From the NCBI GenBank assembly GCA_012518455.1, contig JAAYSA010000027.1, positions 1 through 34,405 of the forward strand: DNA of 34,405 nt, written 5' to 3'. The notes under the pieces were generated by a model. The model saw only the letters and a list, made by a program, of their open reading frames with translations. It ran no database searches and was not told where the DNA came from. A program made the translations under genes and the position numbers. Source of the DNA: Erysipelotrichaceae bacterium. GTDB lineage: Bacteria > Bacillota_I > Bacilli_A > RFN20 > CAG-826. Positions 1-7,971 of this stretch are shown here, in pieces; position 1 is the stretch's first letter; the number at the start of each line of letters is the position of its first letter.

Positions 1-75
1 CTTACTTACTAATTTAATTATTGTCCTTTAAATAAGCGTTATCAAAAATAAAATTAATAAATTATATCCTTAAAT

Positions 76-95
76 ACTGGAAACTCCAGTTTTTA
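76..95 (+). terminator. Possible weak terminator of an upstream gene
   Basis: ACTGG (76-80) and CCAGT (86-90) form a 5-bp stem with a 5-nt loop, followed at once by a T-run. It would end a plus-strand gene lying left of the window. The stem is short, so this is tentative. The rest of 1-178 is AT-rich with no coding potential; a second hairpin, ATAGTA-TTTA-TACTAT (130-145), lies just ahead of the ribosome binding site of the first gene. Confidence 0.4.
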
Positions 96-178
96 ATTTA
101 TTCTATTTATATGATAAGATATAAAACTTATAGTATTTATACTATCTTAATTCTTTTAAAGGAGGGGGTAATTATAAT

Positions 179-1849
179 ATCCTTAATAAAAGAAAAGTAA
201 CACTGTTTGCAATATTAACACTTACTTTATCGCTTGGTGTCACCTCTAAAGGTAGAATAAATAAAAAGCCTTTAGAATAAAGTAGCGTTGTTACTAAATC
301 CGCTTTAGTAAATAAACCGCTTGCTAAATCACCAGGCGCTAATGTTGTTACTTTAACTGTTTATAATCCTACTGTTGTTATTCCAGGCGGACAAATCCCG
401 CAAGGAGCAGGGGTTAACTTTAATAGTACGAGTAACCTTGACAGCGGAAAAAGATTAGATGCTACTTATAAACAAACATTAAAAGTTACATCACCTAATG
501 AAATTCACTTAACAAAACTTACTTTATTAATGAAAAGTGAAGCAACTAGCGGAGCAGGTAGTCTTAAATATTCCTTTGATAACATTACCTATACTGATAT
601 TATTCCAACTGCTACGCCGTTTAATGATCCTTTGTGGTACGGAGCATGGTCTACAACTTATGTTGATGTAATTAAGCCGCTTGATTTACTTGTTCAAGGT
701 GATATCTACTTTGAAATTGAAGCATCTTCTAATGCTCTATACAATGAAAAGTTTTCCTTCACTTGGGATTATACTACTCCACCTTTAATTGGCTTAACGA
801 TGAATAAATCATCCACTTCCATCGTAAGAACATATTCTGAACAATTAAGCGTAACACCAACTCCAGAAGGAGCTAGTTCAAGTGTAACTTGGTCTACTTC
901 TAATGCAAGTGTTGCTACTGTATCTGCTGATGGTTTAGTTACTGGCGTCGATGGCGGTGATGCAATAATTACTGCTACTTCTACTGTTAATACTTCAATT
1001 AAAACTACATGTCAAGTAACGGTAACACCACACCTACCAGAGTATAAAAAAGTCACTAATGATAGCGAATTACGATTTGGTGCAATTTATACATTTACTA
1101 AATTTGACACTTTTGATGCTGCTAAATTTGATGATTCCTTAACATATATTCCTCAATATAGTGCAACCGCAAGCCTTTCTGGCGGAATGAGTGTTGAAGG
1201 TCAAGCATTAAGGTTAGTTTTAGAACCTAGTAGCACTCCTTATCTTTATTCTTTTAGAGTTGTTGGTACTAATAAATATTTAAGTGGAGCCACTGACTTA
1301 ATAAATCATATCCATTTTGCTGAAAATAAAGGTACTCCTCAAACAACTCTAAAAGTAAGTCGTGATGATATTGGTACTGAGGCGCATAATGATTCACAAT
1401 ATTTTTTACGCCATGATCCTTCGAAACCAGGGTTTGGTTATTTTGAGAGTGAGCAGATTACTGGTACTGTACAAATTTCTATTTATGTAGATTTAACTAC
1501 TGTTAATTCTATTAACGAAGCAACAACTTTTGCAAATGAAGTTATGTATGGTTTTGGTTATGAAGCTGAACACATCTGTGAAACTAGACTAGAAATACTA
1601 CAAGGTGCATACGATATGATGACTTCTTCAGGAAAAAATGAGTTTGATACTAATACTGATGAACTATTTGCAAATGCAAGAGCACGCCTTGCTTATATGG
1701 AGACTTGGGTAACATTAAACTCAGGTTCGCCTCTTTCAATTGCAAATAACACTAATACAACGATATTTGCTCTTGTTGTTATTAGTGTTTTAGGAGTAAG
1801 CGTCACATTTGCATATTTCTATCTAAATAAAAAGAAAAAATATAATTAA
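179..1849 (+). pseudogene. Ig-like surface protein, damaged 5' end
   Basis: One frame runs from a signal-peptide-like start through to the TAA at 1847, and is broken by a TAA at 278-280. A strong ribosome binding site (AGGAGG, 160-165) is followed by no ATG, GTG or TTG; the first in-frame codons are ATC CTT AAT AAA AGA, then a hydrophobic stretch typical of a signal peptide. The first in-frame ATG is at 530, well inside the protein, and lacks a binding site. The intact part (439 codons from 530) has a Big_2-type Ig-like domain (residues about 90-167), a beta-rich domain (about 172-325), a 73-residue helical module shared with the next gene, a C-terminal membrane helix (about 410-432) and a KKKK tail. 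No LPXTG motif is present. It looks like a recently damaged paralogue of the next gene; a rare ATC start plus one error cannot be excluded. Confidence 0.65.
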
Positions 1850-1866
1850 ATAGCTTCAAAATAATT

Positions 1867-1897
1867 AAATAAACCGGGCAAAACCAGGTTTATTTTT
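1867..1897 (+). terminator. Terminator after first surface-protein gene
   Basis: Inverted repeat AAATAAACC (1867-1875) / GGTTTATTT (1887-1895) running into a T-run. It lies 18 bases past the stop at 1849, the expected place for a rho-independent terminator. Confidence 0.75.
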
Positions 1898-2026
1898 ACA
1901 AAACTACCTTTAATTGTAAAAAGTTGTTTTAAAAATGGTTATGTTAATAAATAACATTGTCATTGCAGCAATGTTAAATATTTCCAATATAAATAAACTT
2001 TTTAAAATGTTTGTTTTTACAAAACT
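1893..2026. repeat. 13-bp direct repeat and nested hairpin in spacer
   Basis: TTTTTACAAAACT occurs at 1893-1905 and exactly again at 2014-2026. Between the copies is AACATTG (1953-1959) / CAATGTT (1969-1975), which also contains a tighter alternative, CATTG-CAG-CAATG (1961-1973). No T-run follows, so it is not a terminator. The 287-base gap between the two surface-protein genes holds nothing else clear apart from a TATAAT at 2078-2083 with no good -35. Confidence 0.4.
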
Positions 2027-2136
2027 TTAATGATGCATTAACCTTTCCTAGTTTCCCCTCCAAAAAATCTATTTGATTATAATAGTTGTAGCTATTAATA
2101 GACCCGTATATTAGAATTCTTTGAGGGGAGGTATTT

Positions 2137-4632
2137 ATGAAGAAAAAATATAAAATATCATTAATTCTATTAACAACTCTTTTTGGAGTTTCAATGTTTG
2201 CAGGTGTTAAACAAAACCAAAAAATTAACACTGCTAAAGCTGCTCCTAGCCTAGTTATTGCTTATGATTTTATAGGTGGCGGCTCTTCTACAAAAAATAA
2301 TTACGATGTTGGACCAGTTACTTCATACATTAATCACGGAGTAAGTATTTCAGGCCCTGGTGCATCACCTTTTACTGGTTGGTATTCGCGTCACGATTTG
2401 GCTGATGCAACCTATATTGGTAGTGATATGCCTTTTAATTCTGCTCCTTTAACAATTGACACTTGGCCTTCGCTTAAATTAGACCAGCTAATACGTTTTA
2501 ATTTAGAAAAAATTATTTTTCATGGATTAGAAGGTGGCGGTGAAGCTGGTTATGACACTAGATTAGGTGATTTAGTTATTCAAAGTTCTCCTGATGAGGT
2601 TAATTGGACGACTAAATCGTCGATTCCTTCAAGTGTTTGGAATAATGGTGCAGCATCACTAGAAGCTTTAGTTGATATTACACCAGGATCATATTTTCGT
2701 TTTGGTTTACTAATCAATGAATTTGCTACAGCGAATCCTCCAACATATTATGGGCCTCTTACGACCTTAAAACTAACGGGTTTAGATTTTTGGGGCACTT
2801 GGCCTCCTAATTGTACAGGCCTAACAAAATCAGGCACTTTAGCAAAAACATATTATTTTCATGGTGAAGAGTTTGATCCTACTGGATTAACTTTTACTGC
2901 TAGTTTATCAGATGGTACTACTGCTGATGTTACAAGTGCCGTTACTTATTCTCCATCACCTTTAACATTTGGTACTACTACAGTTACTGCAACCTATGTT
3001 TGTCCAGTTACAGATTGTACTTTTAACATCGATATAAGCGGCATAACCGTTAACCCTAATAGTAAAGTTACTTATACTGTAAGTGCTCAAAACTTACTAG
3101 TTGCGTCTGGGCTAGCTCCAAATGGTTCTTCTTTTACATTTGAATCAACCTCAGTCGATGCTGATGGAAGAAGACTCGGATTAGGCGATCATCAACTATT
3201 CTCTTTCCAAGGCTTTCAAAATATTAAACTTAGAAACATAGTTTTTAGTGTTAAGACAAATGGAACAAGCGGCGCTGCTGGAGTTAGATATTCCATGGGA
3301 GATGACCGCATGATTAAGGAATTTATACCTGTTTCTTCTTTAAATTCTATGAGTTGGGTAAATAATTTCCCGACAAATTATGTTAATAAATCATTACAAT
3401 TCATGAATTTTTTCGTGCATGCAGATAATTTTGATATACGCATCTTTTGTAGTGAAGGTGATGTTTATGTTGAAAGTATAACATTAATCTGGCTTGAAAA
3501 TGTGCCTACTGCTACACCTACAAATATAAAAATTAGTCCTAATATTAGCCGTAAGTTTAGTGTTAATAATCCTGTTCAACTATATATTATTCCAGAACCT
3601 GCAATTGCATGCCCTGATGTTACTTGGTCTTCAAGTAATCCAGATGACATTAGTGTATCTTCTACAGGCGTAATTACAGCACATACGCCTAATGCTTGGG
3701 CATCCATTACTGCTACTTCAACACTAGATCCATCAGTAACAACCGAAATTTTTATAACTTCACATGATGTTAGATATAATAAGGTAGAAAGTGTTTCTGT
3801 TGGGTTACTTGGTGGTGAATATACTATTGGTGCTATGGGAAGTGTAGCAATGACCTCGTATACTGACTATTCCTTATACGCTAAAGGTATCCAAGGGCAT
3901 ATCGCAGAAGAGGTAAAAGAAAAAACCATGACTACTGATGGCGGTAAGTTATTTAGTTTCCGAATATTCCCGGGGGCAAATGCACCAACTTTCGATTTTA
4001 GACACGATGTAGATGGAGACCTAGACACAGGTGGATTTAGACCTGACTTATTTTATTATACAGTTGATATTTCAAATATTAATTACGGCTTAGGCCTAAA
4101 TGAATATATGGAAAATGGCCGTGGCACTTGGTCAATTAATTTTGATGCAAATGGAAACGCAATTATATCCACTGTACGCGACAATACAACATACTATATT
4201 CGCTATCGAGATGATATTAATATGTTCGTAAAATCAAGTTCTCCTACTGCTTTTAGCGATGTTCAACTTTTCAAAAACGAAAACTGCAGTATGTATGATG
4301 AAGCTTTTACGTTTGCAAGTGAAGTTAATCATGGCATGGGACGCGATGCCGAGGGTAATTGTCCTGCAGCTTTTGAATACCTAGAAAGTTACTACGATTT
4401 ATTATCACCCGAAGCGAAAAATTACTTTGATACTTCTGATGATATTGGAATATTAGATGCTAGAGAAAGATATTACTATTTACAAGCTTGGTTAGCTCAA
4501 AATCAAGGTGCACCGCTTTATAAATCAATGGAAAATTCTACTATTTTAATTGCCATTATTTTCATTCCATTAATTGGAATTACTACAATTGGTCTATATT
4601 ATTTAGCAACAAAGAAAAGACGGCTAAATTAG
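2137..4632 (+). CDS. Secreted, membrane-anchored Ig-like surface protein
   Basis: An 831-residue protein with a strong ribosome binding site (GAGGGGAGG) five bases before the ATG. A signal peptide (residues 1-35: lysines, hydrophobic core, then an A-K-A site) is followed by a beta-rich N-terminal region (to about 225). Next come a Big_3-like Ig domain (about 226-308), a jelly-roll-like segment, a Big_2-like Ig domain (about 463-547, with the TWSSSNPD pattern), and a beta-rich domain (about 550-705). The 73-residue membrane-proximal module shared with the damaged gene upstream precedes a membrane helix (about 802-824) and a KKRR tail. There is no sortase motif, so anchoring should be by the helix. 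Ig-like folds of this kind usually serve adhesion or surface binding; the ligand is unknown. Stop codon TAG; a strong terminator follows. Confidence 0.85.
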   Translation: MKKKYKISLILLTTLFGVSMFAGVKQNQKINTAKAAPSLVIAYDFIGGGSSTKNNYDVGPVTSYINHGVSISGPGASPFTGWYSRHDLADATYIGSDMPFNSAPLTIDTWPSLKLDQLIRFNLEKIIFHGLEGGGEAGYDTRLGDLVIQSSPDEVNWTTKSSIPSSVWNNGAASLEALVDITPGSYFRFGLLINEFATANPPTYYGPLTTLKLTGLDFWGTWPPNCTGLTKSGTLAKTYYFHGEEFDPTGLTFTASLSDGTTADVTSAVTYSPSPLTFGTTTVTATYVCPVTDCTFNIDISGITVNPNSKVTYTVSAQNLLVASGLAPNGSSFTFESTSVDADGRRLGLGDHQLFSFQGFQNIKLRNIVFSVKTNGTSGAAGVRYSMGDDRMIKEFIPVSSLNSMSWVNNFPTNYVNKSLQFMNFFVHADNFDIRIFCSEGDVYVESITLIWLENVPTATPTNIKISPNISRKFSVNNPVQLYIIPEPAIACPDVTWSSSNPDDISVSSTGVITAHTPNAWASITATSTLDPSVTTEIFITSHDVRYNKVESVSVGLLGGEYTIGAMGSVAMTSYTDYSLYAKGIQGHIAEEVKEKTMTTDGGKLFSFRIFPGANAPTFDFRHDVDGDLDTGGFRPDLFYYTVDISNINYGLGLNEYMENGRGTWSINFDANGNAIISTVRDNTTYYIRYRDDINMFVKSSSPTAFSDVQLFKNENCSMYDEAFTFASEVNHGMGRDAEGNCPAAFEYLESYYDLLSPEAKNYFDTSDDIGILDARERYYYLQAWLAQNQGAPLYKSMENSTILIAIIFIPLIGITTIGLYYLATKKRRLN

Positions 4633-4649
4633 ACTAGATTAATTAATTT

Positions 4650-4682
4650 AAAGCGAGGCTACAAAATGTGGCCTCGCTTTTA
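4650..4682 (+). terminator. Terminator after second surface-protein gene
   Basis: AAAGCGAGGC (4650-4659) pairs with GCCTCGCTTT (4671-4680), an 11-base loop between, and runs into a T-rich end. It sits just past the TAG at 4630-4632. Confidence 0.85.
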
Positions 4683-4724
4683 ATAACGTAAATAATTGAT
4701 TATTATTACGTTATTTTATATAAT
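4682..4724 (+). promoter_or_regulatory. Sigma-A promoter with inverted repeat
   Basis: TTGATT (4696-4701), a 17-base spacer and TATAAT (4719-4724) form a near-consensus promoter for the gene at 4753. A perfect 10-bp inverted repeat, AATAACGTAA (4682-4691) / TTACGTTATT (4706-4715), flanks the -35 and reaches into the spacer, where a repressor would block the polymerase. The operator role is inferred from position only. Confidence 0.6.
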
Positions 4725-4752
4725 CTAAAAAGCAACTGGAAGGAGCTAAGAT

Positions 4753-5877
4753 ATGAACAAGAAACAAAATTTATTCTTTTTTCTAAAGTCTCTTATAAAT
4801 AATGATACTGCTGTAATAGGCGGTAGAACAAAAAAATGGTGGACAGCTTTAATTCTTTATTTTGTAAGTATTTTTATTGCTGTTATTCCTACAATGATTA
4901 GTGTAGGTAAAACTAAAGGTAGTGCTATTTTTACTGGTGATCAATTCCATAGTGATGTAGCAATGATTAAATTTAATGAATCACTTGCAACCAATGATGT
5001 TGATCTTATTTTTGAAGATAGTGCTGCTGGGCCAATTTTAACAAATCCAAGTGCAAATTACGCATTTACATTTGATAAAACACTTGAAATAACTGACGAA
5101 ACAAGTGTTGTTTTTAACTTCCCTTATTACACCTTTGCTAGAACAGAAACATATACTATCGAAAATAGTGATGGTACTACTACTGAAGAAACTAAAGTAA
5201 CTGAACATCTTCGAGTTTACTATGTTGCAAGTATGGATGGTTTTGTTTTCCACGGCGGAAAACATCTTACACCTGAAGTCTATCTTGCTAATTATTTAGC
5301 AAAAGCTAAAAGCACCGAAGAAAAAATCGTTTCGCACTTTATCTTAGGTAAAAATGGTATTACGATAAGAATTTATAACCCAACTAAAGCAACTGAAGGG
5401 AAAAATGTAGAACGTTCATATAACGGTGTTTATAAAAAAGTTCCTGTTGGTCTTAATATTAAAAACTTTTATTTAAAAGGTAAAGATGGCAACCCGCTTG
5501 ATAGTACTGCTATGACATTTAAAAGTGAGGTTCTTGCTTCATGGGCTAATTTAGTTGATGTCGCTTATGGTCCAGTTAAAGTTAACCTCTTCTTTGCTCA
5601 ATCTGGTTTAAGTTTACTTGTCTATGCAGTTATTAGTGCCTTTATTGGTTTAGTTATCTTCTTATCAACAAGAGGAAAAAATAATCCAAATCGTTCGATT
5701 ACCTTTAAAGAATCAATGCAAATTGGTTGCTGGCTCTTATTATCGCCTGCTCTTATTACTTTAGTTATTGGTTCGTTCTTACCTCAATATGCTGCACTAA
5801 TCTATGTAGCTACTCTTGGTATGCGGTCTGTCTGGCTTACAATGAAGTCACTTAGACCCGTTCAACCTGCTAAGTAA
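4753..5877 (+). CDS. Membrane protein with large extracytoplasmic domain
   Basis: A 374-residue protein with a good ribosome binding site (GGAAGGAG). It has a short cytoplasmic N-terminus, one membrane helix (about residues 30-52), a hydrophilic extracytoplasmic domain (about 53-275), then three closely spaced helices (about 279-300, 318-340, 345-362). This layout, a helix, a soluble domain, then a C-terminal helix cluster, resembles DUF1189-type membrane proteins, but the match is by architecture and not certain. It has its own promoter and terminator, so it is a single-gene unit. No catalytic motif is visible and the function is unknown. Confidence 0.75.
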   Translation: MNKKQNLFFFLKSLINNDTAVIGGRTKKWWTALILYFVSIFIAVIPTMISVGKTKGSAIFTGDQFHSDVAMIKFNESLATNDVDLIFEDSAAGPILTNPSANYAFTFDKTLEITDETSVVFNFPYYTFARTETYTIENSDGTTTEETKVTEHLRVYYVASMDGFVFHGGKHLTPEVYLANYLAKAKSTEEKIVSHFILGKNGITIRIYNPTKATEGKNVERSYNGVYKKVPVGLNIKNFYLKGKDGNPLDSTAMTFKSEVLASWANLVDVAYGPVKVNLFFAQSGLSLLVYAVISAFIGLVIFLSTRGKNNPNRSITFKESMQIGCWLLLSPALITLVIGSFLPQYAALIYVATLGMRSVWLTMKSLRPVQPAK

Positions 5878-5895
5878 AATCTAATGGTTTAGTAA

Positions 5896-5925
5896 AAAAG
5901 GCTAGCAAATTGCTAGCCTTTTCTT
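5896..5925. terminator. Bidirectional terminator between convergent genes
   Basis: GGCTAGCA (5900-5907) / TGCTAGCC (5911-5918) with an A-run before and a T-run after, so it works in both directions. Its right arm overlaps the TAG stop of the minus-strand ligase gene ending at 5913. Confidence 0.85.
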
Positions 5926-6836
5926 TTGAATAAATCTTTTATATTATATTTTATATTTCGCGCGAACTCTTTAAAATCGTTATCTTCGTTTATAAATTTT
6001 AGATAATGATAGGCAACATCAAAACCACTTGCTTCATAGGCGTTTATTGTTCTAGCATTTGAATTGACTTCTAAAACAAGATAGTTACCAGCTTCATCTT
6101 TTATTAGATCTACACCTGCATAGACGCATTGAGTTGCTTTTGCTGCTTTAGTGGCGACTTCTTCCATCTTTTTATCAAGAAAAACCTCGCTCATTACTCC
6201 GCCTTGATTTACATTACTGCGGAAATCATCTTTATTTTCTCTTTTTACTGCTAACACCGCTTTCCCATTAATTACATAAACACGATAATCAACGCCTTTT
6301 TCATAATCGATATATGTTTGAGCAAGTAGGGGCCTATCTCCTACTTTTGTTAATAGTTGTTTTAACTCTTCTACATCATTAACCAAATATACTTGTTCTC
6401 CAAATGAGCCAAAACGTTCTTTTATTACAAGTGGAAAACCAAGCAAAACTAATGAAGGCATAATTTCATCTAAATATTGATTAATGTTTTCATTATAAGT
6501 TAGCGAAAAAACAAAAGTATTAGGAGTCTTTACTTTATAAGTCTTAAGAGCTTGATATGTTAAACCCTTATCATCACAGAGTGCAATTGCTCTAGATGAG
6601 TTATATGTTTTAATTCCCTTTTCTTCAATTAAGCGTGCTAAATAGATGTCTTTGTCCCAAAATAGGCAGAAATCGATATCTTTATTTACTTCTAAGTATT
6701 TTATGACATTAGATGCTTTAACCTCGGTAAGTTTAAAGTTTTTAAGTCGATTCGTCGCAAAAAGAAAAGAATCAACTTGTTTTCGAAAGCGAGGACTAGT
6801 TTGTGTAATATTCGTTACAATGATACCTTGCTTCAT
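5913..6836 (-). CDS. ATP-grasp ligase, RimK family
   Basis: A 307-residue protein of the RimK-like ATP-grasp superfamily, which joins a carboxylate to an amine through an acyl-phosphate. Visible hallmarks are the ATP-binding lysine segment VIKERFGSFGEQVYLV (about residues 138-153), the DYRVYVINGK stretch, and KRENKDDFRSNVNQGG (about 199-214). Further on are AGVDLIKDEAG and the metal-binding LEVNSNAR (about 256-263). The usual NSSPG after the metal site is replaced by NSNAR. Substrate is unknown: family members add glutamate to ribosomal protein S6, cofactors or peptides. The S6 encoded in this window ends VVEK, without an obvious glutamate tail. Its ATG is two bases past the stop of the small gene upstream, so the two are co-transcribed. 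Confidence 0.8.
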   Translation of the reverse strand: MKQGIIVTNITQTSPRFRKQVDSFLFATNRLKNFKLTEVKASNVIKYLEVNKDIDFCLFWDKDIYLARLIEEKGIKTYNSSRAIALCDDKGLTYQALKTYKVKTPNTFVFSLTYNENINQYLDEIMPSLVLLGFPLVIKERFGSFGEQVYLVNDVEELKQLLTKVGDRPLLAQTYIDYEKGVDYRVYVINGKAVLAVKRENKDDFRSNVNQGGVMSEVFLDKKMEEVATKAAKATQCVYAGVDLIKDEAGNYLVLEVNSNARTINAYEASGFDVAYHYLKFINEDNDFKEFARNIKYNIKDLFKRKG

Positions 6837-6838
6837 AA

Positions 6839-7174
6839 TTAATCACCGTAGTCGCAGCCTCGCGATTTATCTTCAACTTCTAGACCTAACTCAATCATAA
6901 TATCCGCAAGTTCAACATAAATATAATCGTTTTCATCTAAAAGAGGGTCTTCAAAATTCCCTGTAAAGATAACTCGCTTATGCTCGTCAACCTTACAAAG
7001 CATCACACTAATTACATCTGCTATTGCGTTAGGGAAGCGTTCTTCTAGACGTTTAAGTTGTGTATAAAACCATGGTTCAATATAAAAGTGACCTTCGTTA
7101 TATCTAAATCCTTTAATAAAAGGATACAAAGGATGTGAGTAGGGTTCTAAATTTTTAAATTCAATATAACTCAT
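6839..7174 (-). CDS. Small conserved-looking protein of unknown function
   Basis: A 111-residue soluble, acidic protein; I do not recognise the family. The ATG at 7174 is chosen over the GTG at 7183 because AGAGG lies eight bases ahead of it. The C-terminal half contains FTGNFEDPLLDENDYIYVE and ends ...DKSRGCDYGD with one cysteine. There is no signal peptide or membrane helix. It is the first gene of a two-gene operon with the ATP-grasp ligase, so it may be the substrate, carrier or partner of that enzyme; this is inference from context only. Confidence 0.65.
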   Translation of the reverse strand: MSYIEFKNLEPYSHPLYPFIKGFRYNEGHFYIEPWFYTQLKRLEERFPNAIADVISVMLCKVDEHKRVIFTGNFEDPLLDENDYIYVELADIMIELGLEVEDKSRGCDYGD

Positions 7175-7211
7175 ATTTTTCACCTCTATTATGATAACAT
7201 ATATTTGTCAG

Positions 7212-7229
7212 TGTTTGCTTTAGCAAACA
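7212..7229 (+). promoter_or_regulatory. Hairpin ahead of ABC transporter gene
   Basis: TGTTTGC (7212-7218) / GCAAACA (7223-7229) is a perfect 7-bp stem with a 4-base loop. It lies immediately before the ribosome binding site of the ABC gene, in a divergent gap of about 70 bases shared with the small gene on the other strand. It may be an operator or an mRNA 5' hairpin; no clear -35/-10 pair was seen. Confidence 0.35.
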
Positions 7230-7245
7230 AAGAGGGGGGTCAAAT

Positions 7246-7971
7246 ATGATTACTATTAAAAATGTTACAAAAATATACGGCAAGGATTTTAAAGCCGTTG
7301 ATAACATGAATCTTGTTATTAATGATAACGAGATTTTTGGTTTTCTTGGTCCAAATGGAGCAGGAAAAACGACTACGATTAAAATGATCTGTGGGATTAC
7401 ACCAATAAGCGAAGGTGAAATTTTCGTTAATGAACATTCAATTGATAAAAACCCATTAGAAGCAAAGTTATCTATAGGCTATGTTCCAGATGATCCTAAT
7501 ATTTTAATGCGTTTAACTGGTTATGAATATCTTAATTTTATTGGATCTATTTATAAGGTTGAACCATTCTTACTTAAAGAAAGAATTGAAAAATACGCTA
7601 AAACTTTTGATTTATATGATGATTTAAGTGATAGGATTGAAAATTATAGCCACGGTATGAAACAAAAGCTTCTTGTTATTGGCGTTCTTGTCCATAATCC
7701 GAAAAATTGGGTTTTAGATGAACCGATGACTGGTCTAGATCCTCGTAGTTCATTTAAGTTAAAAGAAATGATGCGCGCGCACGCGGACGAGGGAAACACT
7801 GTTTTGTTTTCAACCCACGTTTTAGCAGTCGCTGAGCAACTTTGTGATCGGATTGGAATTATTAACAAAGGTAAGCTTGTGTTCGTAGGAACCGTACAAG
7901 AGCTTCGTGAGATGCGTCAATCAGGCGAATCACTTGAACATATCTTCTTGGAGTTAACAGAAAATGCGTAA
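7246..7971 (+). CDS. ABC transporter ATP-binding protein
   Basis: A 241-residue nucleotide-binding subunit. Walker A is GPNGAGKTT (about residues 35-43), the signature is YSHGMKQK (about 131-138), Walker B is WVLDEPMTGLDP with the catalytic glutamate, and the switch histidine is in STHVL. The serine-histidine-glycine signature is typical of the exporters that pair with ABC-2-type permeases. The start has AGAGGGGGG ahead of it. The stop overlaps the ATG of the permease gene, so the two proteins are made together. Substrate unknown. Confidence 0.92.
   Translation: MITIKNVTKIYGKDFKAVDNMNLVINDNEIFGFLGPNGAGKTTTIKMICGITPISEGEIFVNEHSIDKNPLEAKLSIGYVPDDPNILMRLTGYEYLNFIGSIYKVEPFLLKERIEKYAKTFDLYDDLSDRIENYSHGMKQKLLVIGVLVHNPKNWVLDEPMTGLDPRSSFKLKEMMRAHADEGNTVLFSTHVLAVAEQLCDRIGIINKGKLVFVGTVQELREMRQSGESLEHIFLELTENA

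Noticed and set aside
530-1849. ATG 530 as the true start of the first surface protein
   Set aside because: No ribosome binding site or signal peptide, while the upstream frame has both and continues the same beta-rich domain.
1893-2026. 13-bp direct repeats as transposon or att sites
   Set aside because: No transposase, integrase or cargo lies between them; the 120-base gap is plain AT-rich spacer.
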